A stretch of DNA of 64,000 nucleotides, taken from NCBI RefSeq assembly GCF_000364445.2, contig NZ_CP043538.1, positions 4,545,447 through 4,609,446 on the forward strand, read 5' to 3'. A program made the position numbers and the translations under genes. Under the pieces are notes generated by a model. It worked only from the letters and a program-made list of their open reading frames with translations, did not search any database and was not told the DNA's origin. Below are positions 36,552-45,802 of this stretch, piece after piece. Numbering within the stretch: position 1 is the stretch's first letter; the number at the start of each line of letters is the position of its first letter. The DNA is from Methylobacterium mesophilicum SR1.6/6 (lineage in GTDB: Bacteria; Pseudomonadota; Alphaproteobacteria; Rhizobiales; Beijerinckiaceae).

Positions 36552-37265
36552 ATGAACCTCGTGCTGCTTCCCGGTTTCATGACCGGCCCGGAACTATGGA
36601 CCGACATGGCCCCGCGGCTCGCGCCGGTCGGTCCCATCACGCATGGCGATCTCACGCAGGACGCCACGATCCACGATATGGCGCTCCGCGTCCTGGCAGA
36701 CGCCCCGGACCGGTTCGCCCTCGTGGGCTTCTCGATGGGCGGCTACGTGGCCCGGGCCGTCACAGTCCACGCGCCGGAGCGCGTGCAGGCCCTCGTCCTG
36801 ATCGCGACCTCGGCGCGGGCCGACACCCGCGCGCAGGCGGCGCGGAAGGCGATCGCCGTCACCCATGTCCGCGAGCAGGGTTTCGGCGGCCTCAGCCGGG
36901 GCGCGATCGTCCAGTCGGTGCATCCGGACCGGGCCGGCGACGCGGCTCTCCTCGCGCGCATCCGGCACATGGGCGACGAACTCGGCGGTGAGGTCTTCCT
37001 GCGTCAGGCCGGAGAGGCACGCACCGGCGACCTCGACCGGCTCGGCGCGATCCGGTGCCCGACTCTGGTGGTTGCCGCGGCGCAGGACGCCCTGCGCAGC
37101 GTCGACGAGGCGCGGGAGATCTGGGATCGCATCCCGGGCGCGACCCTGACGGTGATCGACGGGTCGGGCCACATGCTGCCGCTTGAAGCCCCCGACGCCC
37201 TCGCCGACGCGATCGTGCCCTGGCTCCTGGCTCAGGCTTCGGGCGCCTCGACAATCGGGTCGTAG
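36552..37265 (+). CDS. Alpha/beta hydrolase
   Basis: 237 residues. It carries the nucleophile elbow GFSMGGYVARAV (Ser in GxSxG), the Asp-containing strand VVAAAQDALRS and the final His in GSGHMLPLEAPDAL, giving a standard esterase/lipase-like triad. It starts at MNLVLLPGFMTGPELW without a signal peptide. The substrate is unknown. Its 3' end overlaps the convergent pseudouridine synthase gene by 34 bases. Confidence 0.88.
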   Translation: MNLVLLPGFMTGPELWTDMAPRLAPVGPITHGDLTQDATIHDMALRVLADAPDRFALVGFSMGGYVARAVTVHAPERVQALVLIATSARADTRAQAARKAIAVTHVREQGFGGLSRGAIVQSVHPDRAGDAALLARIRHMGDELGGEVFLRQAGEARTGDLDRLGAIRCPTLVVAAAQDALRSVDEAREIWDRIPGATLTVIDGSGHMLPLEAPDALADAIVPWLLAQASGASTIGS

Positions 37266-38632
37266 CGGGCGGCGTCGAAGCCCAGAAGGTTCCAGCTCTG
37301 GGCCATGTGGGGCGGGAGCGGCGCGCTCACGTCGACCGGCTTGCCGGTGCGCGGATGCGGGATGACGATCCGCCGGGCGAGGAGGTGGAGGCGGTTCTGG
37401 ATGCCGCCCGGCAGCTCCCAGTTCTCGACAGAGAAGTATTTCGGGTCGCCCACGATCGGGTGGCCGATATGGGCCGCGTGGGCGCGCAGCTGGTGCGTGC
37501 GGCCGGTGACCGGCTTGAACGACAGCCAGGACAGCTTCTGGGCGGCCTGATCGACCATGGCGTAGTAGGTCAGCGCGTGGCTCGCGCCCTCGTCGCCGTG
37601 CTTGGCGACCCGCATCCGCGCGTCGGCGTCGGTGGGCTCCTCCTTGGCGAGGTAGGTGGAGACGCGTCCCTGCCGGACCCGCGGCACGCCCGCGGTGAGC
37701 GCCCAGTAGATCTTCCGCGCCGCCCGCGACCGGAAGCTCTTGGCCAGCGTCGCGGCGGCGAGCCGGGTCTTGGCGATGATCAGGCAGCCGGCCGTGTCCT
37801 TGTCCAGCCGGTGGACGAGGCGCGGCTTCTGGCCGTCCGGACCCGTGAGGGCGGCGAGCAGGCCGTCGACGTGCCGGACCGTCCCCGACCCGCCCTGGAC
37901 CGCGAGGCCGAAGGGCTTGTTGAGGATCATCATGTCGGCGTCCTCGTAGAGGATCAGCGACCGGATGAAGGCGGCGTCGTCCTGCTCCCGGGCGGCGCTG
38001 CGCGGCCGCTCGGTGGGCTGGTCGAGGCGCAGCGGCGGCACGCGCACGCTCATGCCCGGCTCCAGCCGGTCGTTCGGCTTGGCGCGCTTGCCGTCGACCC
38101 GCAATTCGCCCTTGCGGACGATGGTCTGCACGCGGGTGAAGGGCAGGAGCGGGAAGCGGGCGGTGAGGAAGCGGTCGATCCGCATCCCGGCCTCGTCCGG
38201 CTCGACGGTCAGGGTCTGCACGCCGGAGGCGAGGGTCGCGGAGGCGGCGGCGCGCTGCTCGCGCCGGGTCGGACCGGGCGCGGGGGCAGAGGCGAGGGCC
38301 GGGGAGGGGGCCGCCGAGCGCTTGGCCGGCGGCCGGCCGCCGGGCTTGCCCGCCGCGGCGTCGCGCGGTGCGGCCGCCCGTCGCGGGCGGCTTCGGCGGC
38401 CGGCCGGCGCCGGGGCCGCAGCGGCCTGCGCGCCCCAGGGATCGCGCGCGCCGGCATCCTCGCCGCGGTTGCGGGCCGCGCGCTCGGCGGCGTCGCGGGC
38501 GCTGGTGCGCGGGCCCGTGCGGGCGCGGCCGTCGGCCTGGGCCTTGCCGCCCCTGAACTTGCTGGGGCTGGACTTGCCGGCCTGAGGCTTGCGCCCCGTC
38601 GGCCCGCCGCTTCTGGGAGGTCGTGTCGTCAT
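37232..38632 (-). CDS. RluA-family pseudouridine synthase (RluC-like)
   Basis: 466 residues. An Ala/Arg/Pro-rich N-terminal extension of about 145 residues leads into an S4 RNA-binding domain (AGMRIDRFLTARFPLLPFTRVQTIVRKGELRVDGKR) and the catalytic domain with RLVHRLDKDTAGCLIIAKT (Asp of the HRLD motif) and SFKPVTGRTHQLRAHAAHIGHPIVGDPKY. RluC modifies three uridines of 23S rRNA. Start at MTTRPPRSGG; the extension is long and basic but common in Methylobacterium-type proteins. Confidence 0.92.
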   Translation of the reverse strand: MTTRPPRSGGPTGRKPQAGKSSPSKFRGGKAQADGRARTGPRTSARDAAERAARNRGEDAGARDPWGAQAAAAPAPAGRRSRPRRAAAPRDAAAGKPGGRPPAKRSAAPSPALASAPAPGPTRREQRAAASATLASGVQTLTVEPDEAGMRIDRFLTARFPLLPFTRVQTIVRKGELRVDGKRAKPNDRLEPGMSVRVPPLRLDQPTERPRSAAREQDDAAFIRSLILYEDADMMILNKPFGLAVQGGSGTVRHVDGLLAALTGPDGQKPRLVHRLDKDTAGCLIIAKTRLAAATLAKSFRSRAARKIYWALTAGVPRVRQGRVSTYLAKEEPTDADARMRVAKHGDEGASHALTYYAMVDQAAQKLSWLSFKPVTGRTHQLRAHAAHIGHPIVGDPKYFSVENWELPGGIQNRLHLLARRIVIPHPRTGKPVDVSAPLPPHMAQSWNLLGFDAARYDPIVEAPEA

Positions 38633-38774
38633 GCTTCCGCCGGCACCCGTCTCCGCGTCGGACGGAGCGTCCGGGCGCATGGGCCGCGGCGTCGCGGACG
38701 TCCGGACCGATGGGATTGCCCGGCTGTAGCATCGCCCGCGCCGAGCGGCAAAGGCGGTGGGGCAGCCCGGTCCG

Positions 38775-39242
38775 TCAGGTCTCCGCGCGCCACGCGTCGC
38801 GGAGGCGGTCCTTCAGGCCGGCGGGGAAGAGGTCGGGACCGCCCGGCACGTCGAGCCCGTCCAGATCCCACCACCGCGCCATGCAGGCAGTGCCGGAATC
38901 CTCGTGGAAGACGAAGCGCTCCTGCCCGTCGAACCGTCCCGGCGGCAGGGCGACGGGGAACAGGAACAGCACCTCGTGCCCGACCTGCCCCTCGTGCGTG
39001 AAGATGTTCTCCATGACGCGGGGGCCGCCGAGCACCGAAACGGTGACGCCGAGCTCCTCCTGGAACTCCCGGATCAGGGCGCCCTCGACCCGCTCGCCGA
39101 ACGCGACGCTGCCGCCGAGGGGCCGGACGCCTTTCAGCCGCCCGTCATCCGCGCGGACCTCCGCCACGAGCAGGCTGTTGCCGCGCCGGGGCAGACCCAG
39201 CGCTTTGACGCGAATCTCCGCAGGGGGCCGCCAGACCGTCAT
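38775..39242 (-). CDS. Nudix hydrolase
   Basis: 155 residues from MTVWRPPAEIRVKALGL. The Nudix box is complete: GGSVAFGERVEGALIREFQEELGV, with the metal-binding REFQEE. Nudix enzymes cleave nucleoside diphosphate derivatives, and the specificity here is not predictable. The sequence continues VLGGPRVMENIFTHEGQVGHEVLFLFPV. The start was chosen over a longer frame because it begins the conserved N-terminal strand. Confidence 0.9.
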   Translation of the reverse strand: MTVWRPPAEIRVKALGLPRRGNSLLVAEVRADDGRLKGVRPLGGSVAFGERVEGALIREFQEELGVTVSVLGGPRVMENIFTHEGQVGHEVLFLFPVALPPGRFDGQERFVFHEDSGTACMARWWDLDGLDVPGGPDLFPAGLKDRLRDAWRAET

Positions 39243-39362
39243 CCCGCACGGGCTAGCCCGTCGTCGGCGAGGCCGCAACGGCCCGGTGCCCCGCGCGCCG
39301 ATCCACGGCAACAACCGGACACACGGTTGACGGCCCGCCCCGCTACGGCCAAGCTGTGCGCG

Positions 39363-39530
39363 ACGGTTCCCCTCGGGGATCAAAAGGGAACGCTGTGAGG
39401 GGTTCGCCCCGAAGCCGCGGCTGCCCCCGCAACTGTAAGCGGCGAGCCCTTCACCACCACGTCACTGGGTCACCCCGGGAAGACGGTGCGAGGGCGGCGA
39501 CCCGCGAGCCAGGAGACCTGCCGTCAGCCG
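39363..39530 (+). ncRNA. Cobalamin (B12) riboswitch
   Basis: The region contains the cobalamin-riboswitch core in order: GGTTCCC pairing with AAAAGGGAACGC, the GCCGCGGCTGCCCCCGC / AACTGTAAGCGG block, a CACTGGG-type element, GGGAAGACGG, and the B12 box AGCCAGGAGACCTGCCGTC at 39507-39525. It is upstream of a TonB receptor, the classic target of B12 repression. About 290 bases separate its end from the receptor's start codon, which is longer than usual. Confidence 0.9.
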
Positions 39531-39753
39531 TGGTCACACGCGAAACGCGCCGGGCGGGGTGTCCTGGCGGGTGTCGAGGCGACGCCAGTCCCGAGGGGAG
39601 GCGGCCGCCGAGGCCTCGTTCGCGGTGACGTGCCACAGCAAGCGCGCCCGCGACGCCGTTCCCCATGCCCGTCTCCGCCGTCCCGAACCCCTCGAGCCCT
39701 GTCGCAGGACGCCGTCGCGCGCCCGCACAGGCAGAGGCTACCAGACAGCGAGC

Positions 39754-39776
39754 GCATTGTAATGTTATTACAATGC
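39754..39776. promoter_or_regulatory. AT-rich perfect inverted repeat, Zur-like operator
   Basis: GCATTGTAAT, GTT, ATTACAATGC: two perfect 10-base arms around a 3-base spacer, in otherwise GC-rich sequence. It lies 49-71 bases upstream of the TonB receptor start and about 225 bases downstream of the riboswitch. The shape and the ATGTTAT core resemble Fur/Zur-family operators, and the zinc-type genes nearby point to Zur. The identity of the regulator is inferred. Confidence 0.6.
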
Positions 39777-39824
39777 TTGTAGGACGCGGGGGCCGGCGCG
39801 CGCCGCGCACGGACCGCTTTCCCC

Positions 39825-42008
39825 ATGTCTCCATCGACCCATCGCTCCTGCCTCGGCGGGCGGGCCCCGCTCTGCGGCGTTCTCCTCGCGCTCCTCGCCA
39901 GTCCGGCCGCCGCACAGGAGGTGGTCACGCTGGATGAGCTGTCGGTCGCGGGCGCGGGCGGCGACCCGAGCCGCCTCCCGCCGAACGGGCTCAACCTGCG
40001 CACGCCTGACCGGACCGCGAGCCGCCTCGGCCTGACGCCGCTGGAGACGCCGGCCAGCCTCGACATCGTGTCGGGCGAGACCGCGCGGCTGCGCGGCCAG
40101 GACACGATCGCCGAGGCCGTGACCCAGGACGCGACCGGCATCACCACCATCGCGGCGCCCGGCAACGGCAACGGCGCGTTCACGTCCCGCGGCTTCGCCG
40201 GCCCGAACTCGATCCAGCAGCTCTACGACGGCACGCGCTTCTACGTCGGCGCCAACACCGTGACCTTCCCGTTCGACACGTGGAACGTCGAGCGGATCGA
40301 GGTGCTGCGCGGGCCGTCCTCGGTGCTCTACGGCGACGGCGCCATCGGCGGCGTCATCAACGTGGTGCCCAAGAAGCCGGTCTTCGTGCCGATCAACGCC
40401 GCCCGCGCGGTGATCGGCACCGACGGGGTCGCGCGGCTCGCCCTCGATTCCGGCGGCCCGCTGGGCCAGGCTGAGTACGGCGACACCTTCGCGTACCGCC
40501 TCAACGTCAGCGGCAACCGCGCCGACGGCTGGATGCGGCCGGAGGGCGATTTCCGCAACCTCGCGGTCTCCGCCGCCCTGCTGTTCCGGCCGAGCGCCGA
40601 CCTCGCCTTCACCCTGAGCCACGATCTCGGCTACCAGGAGCCCGCCCGCTACTGGGGCACCCCGCTGGTCGAGGGACGGATCCCGGATCTCATCCGGTTC
40701 AACAACTACAACGTCCGCGACGCGAAGATCACCTGGGCCGACAACTGGACCCAGCTCAAGACCGAGTGGTCCCCCTCGGCCGACATCACGATCCGCAACA
40801 CCGCCTACCGGCTGACCAGCCGGCGCCACTGGCTCGACGTCGAGCAGTACAGCTACAACCGCGGCACCGGGCTCGTGGACCGGGGCGACTACCTGGAGAT
40901 CTACCACAGTCAGGAGCAGGTCGGAGACCGTCTCGACGCGACGTTCCGAGGCGACCTATTCGGCCTGCGCAACCAGTTCGTGGCCGGTTTCGACGTGAAT
41001 CACATCGACTTCCGCCACACAAACAACTTCTACTTCGACCAGACCACGAGCGTGCCGCTTACCGGCTACGATCCGGGCCTCTTCCCGCAGAACGGCCGGG
41101 CGCGCCCGGCCTACGCGACGCAGACGAGCCAGGCCTCTGTCTTCGCCGAGGACCGGGTGATCCTGTCGGACAAGCTCTCGTTCCTCACGGGCGTGCGCCT
41201 CGACGTGCCGACGCTGAACCGCGAGGACCTGCAGACGGGATCGCGGTTCGAGAAGACCTATCGGGCGCTCGGCTACCGGTTCGGCCTCGTCTACAACCCG
41301 ACGCCGGACAGCGCGCTCTACGCCCAGTACAGCTTCGCCACCGACCCGGTGAACAGCCTGATCACGCTGTCGCAGTCGCTGGCGGGCTTCAAGCTCGCGA
41401 CCGGCGATCAGGTCGAGATCGGCGCCAAGGGGCTGGCCTTCGACGGCGCCCTCGAATGGACCGTCGCGGGCTACCGGATCGTCAAGGACAACCTGATCTC
41501 GGCGATCCCCGGCCAGCCGACGCTGTCCACGCAGGTGGGGAGCCAGTCCTCGCAGGGCTTCGAGCTGGCGCTTGGCTGGCGCTTCGCGCCGGGCTGGCGG
41601 CTCGACGGCAACCTCGCGCTCCTCCACGCGCAGTACGACCGGTTCGACCAGACGGTGAACGGCGCCACGGTCTCGTATGCCGGCAACCAGCCGATCGACG
41701 TGCCCGAGCGCGTGGCCAATCTCTGGCTGACCTGGGACGTCACCCGCGACTGGACCGCGCGGGTCGGGCTGCAGAATGTCGGGCAGGTCTACAGCGACTT
41801 CGGCAACACGGCGCGGCGCCCAGCCTACAACCTCGTCAACGTGGTCCTCGACCATCAGGTCACGGCGGAGTCGCGCCTGTCCGTGCGGGTCTACAACCTG
41901 TTCGACAAGGTCTACGCGATCTCGGGCAACGCCGTTAACGGGGTCGGGACCAACTGGCTGCTCGGGCGCCCGCGCTCGGTCGAGGTCGCCTACACGGTGA
42001 CGTGGTGA
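39825..42008 (+). CDS. TonB-dependent siderophore-type outer-membrane receptor
   Basis: 727 residues. A signal peptide (GVLLALLASPAAAQEV) is followed by a plug domain (LETPASLDIVSGETARLRGQDTIAEAVTQDATGI..., EVLRGPSSVLYGDGAIGGVINVVPKKP) and a beta-barrel ending LLGRPRSVEVAYTVTW. The plug sequence is that of the FhuE/FpvA-like siderophore branch rather than BtuB, so metal-chelate uptake is more likely than cobalamin despite the riboswitch upstream. The next gene overlaps its stop, so it is co-transcribed with a PepSY-TM protein. Substrate unknown. Confidence 0.85.
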   Translation: MSPSTHRSCLGGRAPLCGVLLALLASPAAAQEVVTLDELSVAGAGGDPSRLPPNGLNLRTPDRTASRLGLTPLETPASLDIVSGETARLRGQDTIAEAVTQDATGITTIAAPGNGNGAFTSRGFAGPNSIQQLYDGTRFYVGANTVTFPFDTWNVERIEVLRGPSSVLYGDGAIGGVINVVPKKPVFVPINAARAVIGTDGVARLALDSGGPLGQAEYGDTFAYRLNVSGNRADGWMRPEGDFRNLAVSAALLFRPSADLAFTLSHDLGYQEPARYWGTPLVEGRIPDLIRFNNYNVRDAKITWADNWTQLKTEWSPSADITIRNTAYRLTSRRHWLDVEQYSYNRGTGLVDRGDYLEIYHSQEQVGDRLDATFRGDLFGLRNQFVAGFDVNHIDFRHTNNFYFDQTTSVPLTGYDPGLFPQNGRARPAYATQTSQASVFAEDRVILSDKLSFLTGVRLDVPTLNREDLQTGSRFEKTYRALGYRFGLVYNPTPDSALYAQYSFATDPVNSLITLSQSLAGFKLATGDQVEIGAKGLAFDGALEWTVAGYRIVKDNLISAIPGQPTLSTQVGSQSSQGFELALGWRFAPGWRLDGNLALLHAQYDRFDQTVNGATVSYAGNQPIDVPERVANLWLTWDVTRDWTARVGLQNVGQVYSDFGNTARRPAYNLVNVVLDHQVTAESRLSVRVYNLFDKVYAISGNAVNGVGTNWLLGRPRSVEVAYTVTW

Positions 42009-43471
42009 GCCTGCCGCGCCGGCTCGGCAAGGCGGGACGGCGCTGGCTGCTCCTGTTCCACCGCTGGGCCGGGATCGCCGCGGGGCTGTTCTTCGCGCTG
42101 TGGATCGGCTCCGGGCTGGTGATGCTCTACGTGCCGTTCCCGGCGCTCACCGAGGCCGAGCGGCTGTCACGGCTCGGCCCGATCGCCTGGGACCAGGTTA
42201 CGGTCGCGCCGGACGCGGCGCTGCGGGCCGCCGGCCTCAGCGGCGTGCCGGCCGCCTTCGGCCTGGAGATGCGGGGCGGGGAGGCCGTCTACCGGATCGC
42301 CGACCGCGACGGCGCCCGGGCCACGGTCTCGGCGCGGACCGGCGCGCGGCTCGGGCCGGTGACGCCCGAAGACGCGCTGCGTCTCGCGGCCGATGGGATG
42401 CCGGACGCGCGCGTCGCGCCGGTCGAGCGCGACCAGTGGACCGTCACGGCCCGGTACGACCCGCTCCGCCCCTTCCTGAAGGTCGCCCTCGGCGACCCGG
42501 CGGGGACCGAGCTCTACGTCTCGCGGGTCACCGGCGCGATCGCCCTCGACACGACCCGGTCGGAGCGGGCCTGGAACTGGGTCGGCGCCGTGACGCACTG
42601 GATCTACCTCACGCCGCTGCGCGCCCGGGCGGAGCTGTGGCGGACGGTCCTGCTGTGGCTGTCGGGCCTCGCCGCCCTGGGGGCGCTGACCGGGCTGGCG
42701 ATCGGGATCTGGCGCCTGCGCCTCCGGAGGCGCTACGCGGGCGGGGCCGTCACGCCCTATCGCGGGCTCGCCCGCTGGCACCACCTGTTCGGCCTCGCCG
42801 GCGGGATCGGGCTCAGCACCTTCATCCTCAGCGGCTGGATCTCGATGAACCCGAACCGCTGGTTCGCGTCGACCGCGGCGCCCGCCGCCATCCGCACCAC
42901 CTATGCAGGACAGCCACAGGGCCTCGGCCTCACCGCCGAGGCCCTGCGCGGCTTCGCCGGGCCCAAGATCCGGGCGCTGCGCTTCGTCGCCCTTGGCGGC
43001 TCGTGGTGGATCATCGCCGACGGCCCGGCCGGCGCTTCGGCGCGGCGCGCGGATGACGGCGCGGCGCTCGACGCGGCCGCGATCGCGCGGGCCGCCGGCC
43101 CGGCGCTGCCCTGCGGCCTGCGGGCGGTCGCGGAGATGACCGCCTACGACCTCTACTGGTATCCGCACGGCTCCGATCCGCGGCCGCTCCCGGTGCTCCG
43201 GCTGCGGTTCGGCGACCCGGACGCCACCTGGCTCCACGTCGATCCCCGGGACGGGACCATCGTCCAGCGCCTGGACCGCTCGGGCCGGATCAACCGCTGG
43301 CTGTTCGACGCGGCGCACCGCCTCGACCTGCCCGGTCTGACCGGCAGCCGCCCGCTCCACGACGCGGCCCAGTGGATCCTGAACCTCCTGGCCGCCGGGA
43401 TCGCCGTCACGGGGATCGTCGCGGGCTGGCGCAGGCTGCGCCGCGGCCTGCCGGTCCCGAAACCTCGATGA
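42002..43471 (+). CDS. PepSY-TM domain membrane protein
   Basis: 489 residues. An N-terminal helix (LLFHRWAGIAAGLFFALWIGSGLVML) and two later hydrophobic regions (about 205-240, 255-285) plus a final one (LLAAGIAVTGIVAG) mark a four-helix PepSY-TM protein. Conserved His residues (HRWAG, THWIYLT, WHHLFGLAGG, HRLD) could bind haem; related proteins reduce metal-chelates after uptake. Tandem GTG starts (42002, 42005) overlap the receptor's stop, so the two are coupled. Confidence 0.85.
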   Translation: MVSLPRRLGKAGRRWLLLFHRWAGIAAGLFFALWIGSGLVMLYVPFPALTEAERLSRLGPIAWDQVTVAPDAALRAAGLSGVPAAFGLEMRGGEAVYRIADRDGARATVSARTGARLGPVTPEDALRLAADGMPDARVAPVERDQWTVTARYDPLRPFLKVALGDPAGTELYVSRVTGAIALDTTRSERAWNWVGAVTHWIYLTPLRARAELWRTVLLWLSGLAALGALTGLAIGIWRLRLRRRYAGGAVTPYRGLARWHHLFGLAGGIGLSTFILSGWISMNPNRWFASTAAPAAIRTTYAGQPQGLGLTAEALRGFAGPKIRALRFVALGGSWWIIADGPAGASARRADDGAALDAAAIARAAGPALPCGLRAVAEMTAYDLYWYPHGSDPRPLPVLRLRFGDPDATWLHVDPRDGTIVQRLDRSGRINRWLFDAAHRLDLPGLTGSRPLHDAAQWILNLLAAGIAVTGIVAGWRRLRRGLPVPKPR

Positions 43472-43483
43472 CCGACGCGGCCC

Positions 43484-45628
43484 TCAGAACCGCGCCGTCA
43501 GGAACAACCGCACGTTCCGCCCCGGCAGCAGGATCTCGTCCTTCTTGAACGAGGTCGAGTTGCGGATGTCGTCGTTCAGCAGGTTGCGGCCCTGGACGCC
43601 GAGGGTGATCGCGCTCGCCCCGTAGACCGCGGGATCGACGACCTTGGTATAACTCAGCTCGGCGCGCAGGTCGTCGTAGCCGGGGGTCGGCGTCTCGTAC
43701 ACGGCCGTGGCATCGTGGCTGAAGGCGTGGAGCAGGTTCACCCGCGCGAACCACCCGTCGGCCCGCAGGTAGACGCCGCCGCCGAGCCGGTAGGGCGGGA
43801 TGCGCGGCACGTTCGTGCCGTTGTCGAACTGGGCGCGGACGAAGTCGAACTGCGCCTCGACGCCGGCGAAGCCGTTGCCCACCGGCACGAGGTCGTACTG
43901 GCCGATAATCTCGGCGCCGTAGAAGGTCGCGTTCTGCTGCTGGTAGACGATCTGCCGGTTGTCGGTGCCGACGCCGCAGGAGGCGAAGTCGTCGTCGCAG
44001 GTCAGGCCCGTGTAGTTCCGGTAGATGAAGCCGGTGTAGCGGGTGAAGTAGCCGGTGGCGTCCAGGCGGAACGGCCCCTCGGCCCGCCGGATGCTGGCCT
44101 CGACGGTCCGGGCGCGCTCCTTCTTGAGGTTCGGGTTGCCGATCTCGAAGGTCGCGGTGGCGTCGTGCGGGCCCTGCGAGAACAGCTCGTAGCCCGTGGG
44201 CCCACGCTCGACATAGGAGCCGGTGAGGCTGGCCACGAAGCCGTAGGGCAGGTCCTGCAGCGCACCGATGCTGGCGCTCTTCGGGGCGAAGCGCCGGGTC
44301 CGCGCGTACTGGAACGGCTCCTGGCCGTCGACCGGCACGTAGTCGGCGGGGAACTGGGCGGCCGTGCTCGACAGCCGGTCGACCTCGTAGCGCCCGGCCG
44401 CCTGTAGCCGCGTACCCGGGCGCAGCTCCAGCTCCTCGAACAGGTAGACCGCATTGGCACGGGACTCGGTTTTCGGCAGGAACGACTCGAGCTGCGTGTT
44501 GATCACGCGCCGGTCGGACTGAAAGCCGAGAGCGCCGGTCAACTTGCCGAACTCCGTGGAGACCGGGACGTGCTGGAGTTCCAGGCGGCCTTCCGCCTCG
44601 CGGTTCTTGAAGATCGCCTGGATACCCTCGATCCCGTCCTCGCCGATGCCGACCTCGTTGTGGCGGTAGACCGAGTAACCAGCCCAGTAGCGGATCACCT
44701 CGAACGGGCCGTCGAGCGGGCGGTACTCGCCGCGCGACAGGACCCGGTCCTGGTTCGGGGTGAGGCGGGTGCGGTCCTGCTCGGCCACGCCGCCGGGAAT
44801 CGCGTAGACCGCGTCGTAGTGGCTGAAGGAGATGCCCATGAAGCCGCGGTCGCCGATCGCCGAGATGCCGACCGCGCCGCCCTGCGACTCGTTGTACGAG
44901 TTGCGCTGGATCCCGCCGGGGATCGCGTAGCTGTCGTTGGCGGTCTTGAAGCCGTCGGCGTGGACCGCGATGCCGTCGCCGCCGGCATCCACCGTGGCGG
45001 CCCCGAGCCGGCCGTTATCCACACTGGAGAAGCCGCTGGTGACCTGGCCCTGCACCCCGTTCGCCGGGATGAAGGTCGGCACCCGGTTGTTGTCGGCCGA
45101 GACGACGCCGCCGATGGCGCCCGAGCCGTAGCGCAGGGTCGCGGGACCGCGGATCACTTCGATCCGGTCGGAGACCAACGGGTTGACCGGCACGGCGTGG
45201 TCCTCGCCGAGGTCGGACACGCCGCCGTTGACGATGCCGTTCTCCTGGATCCGCACCCGCGCATTGTCGAGGCCGCGGATGATCGGCCGGGACGCCGCGC
45301 CCGGCGCGTAGGTCGTGCCCGAGATGCCAGGCCGGTCGAACAGGGCGTCACCCAGGGTCCGCGGCTGGTCGCGCGCGATCTGGTCCTGAGTCACCACGGT
45401 GACCGGCGAGAACGTGTTGGTCGCCACCGGCAAGACGCCGATCGGCACCGCGGCTTCCGCCGCGACCCCGCCGCGCGACGGCTGGATCGGGCTGGGGCTG
45501 GTGACGCTGATCTCCTCAAGAGCGACGGCCTGCTGCGCCCACACGGCGGACGGCGTCAGGAGGCCGGCACAGACGGTCGAAGTCAGGACCGTGCTGGCGA
45601 GAAGGCCGGAGCCGCGCGAGAAAGACAT
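43484..45628 (-). CDS. znuD: ZnuD-like TonB-dependent zinc receptor
   Basis: 714 residues from MSFSRGSGLLASTV (signal peptide to AVWAQQ). The plug has ARDQPRTLGDALFDRPGISGTTYAPGAASRPIIRGLDNARVRI, and the C-terminus reads IRNSTSFKKDEILLPGRNVRLFLTARF, both characteristic of ZnuD zinc receptors. ZnuD imports zinc (and haem in Neisseria) across the outer membrane and is Zur-repressed in other bacteria. It converges on the PepSY gene (12-base gap) and diverges from zigA. An operator-like motif lies 15 bases upstream of the start codon. Confidence 0.85.
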   Translation of the reverse strand: MSFSRGSGLLASTVLTSTVCAGLLTPSAVWAQQAVALEEISVTSPSPIQPSRGGVAAEAAVPIGVLPVATNTFSPVTVVTQDQIARDQPRTLGDALFDRPGISGTTYAPGAASRPIIRGLDNARVRIQENGIVNGGVSDLGEDHAVPVNPLVSDRIEVIRGPATLRYGSGAIGGVVSADNNRVPTFIPANGVQGQVTSGFSSVDNGRLGAATVDAGGDGIAVHADGFKTANDSYAIPGGIQRNSYNESQGGAVGISAIGDRGFMGISFSHYDAVYAIPGGVAEQDRTRLTPNQDRVLSRGEYRPLDGPFEVIRYWAGYSVYRHNEVGIGEDGIEGIQAIFKNREAEGRLELQHVPVSTEFGKLTGALGFQSDRRVINTQLESFLPKTESRANAVYLFEELELRPGTRLQAAGRYEVDRLSSTAAQFPADYVPVDGQEPFQYARTRRFAPKSASIGALQDLPYGFVASLTGSYVERGPTGYELFSQGPHDATATFEIGNPNLKKERARTVEASIRRAEGPFRLDATGYFTRYTGFIYRNYTGLTCDDDFASCGVGTDNRQIVYQQQNATFYGAEIIGQYDLVPVGNGFAGVEAQFDFVRAQFDNGTNVPRIPPYRLGGGVYLRADGWFARVNLLHAFSHDATAVYETPTPGYDDLRAELSYTKVVDPAVYGASAITLGVQGRNLLNDDIRNSTSFKKDEILLPGRNVRLFLTARF

Positions 45629-45642
45629 GGACACCCACACAG

Positions 45643-45657
45643 TGTTATATCGTTTCA
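45643..45657. promoter_or_regulatory. Operator-like AT-rich motif upstream of znuD
   Basis: TGTTATATCGTTTCA. Its reverse complement, TGAAACGATATAACA, differs by one base from the motif upstream of zigA (45786-45800) on the other side of the same intergenic region. This shared, mirror-placed motif, and a third related sequence (GAAACGTTACA at 45717), suggest one regulator binding several sites. Zur is the natural candidate given the genes. Confidence 0.55.
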
Positions 45658-45785
45658 TTCTTGCTGCATCGCGATCCAGCGCAAGCGGTAATCCCTGCCC
45701 GCTCGGATGCCATCAAGAAACGTTACATCGTTGCAACAGAATGCAGGGTCTCGCTCTGAAGAGAACCCGCCGACTCGCTTGATTC

Positions 45786-45802
45786 TGAAACGTTATAACA
45801 TC
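45786..45802. promoter_or_regulatory. Operator-like AT-rich motif upstream of zigA
   Basis: TGAAACGTTATAACATC, containing the perfect 8-base palindrome GTTATAAC. It ends 11 bases before the zigA start codon, so it probably covers the promoter or leader. The same TGAAACG-N-TATAACA core appears inverted in front of znuD. Confidence 0.55.

Noticed and set aside
39327-39350. TTGACG as a -35 for the riboswitch transcript
   Set aside because: No acceptable -10 at 16-18 bases; not supported enough to list.
39559-39762. 67-residue frame between the riboswitch and the inverted repeat
   Set aside because: Arg/Ser-rich product with no ribosome-binding site. The riboswitch expression platform probably occupies the same space.
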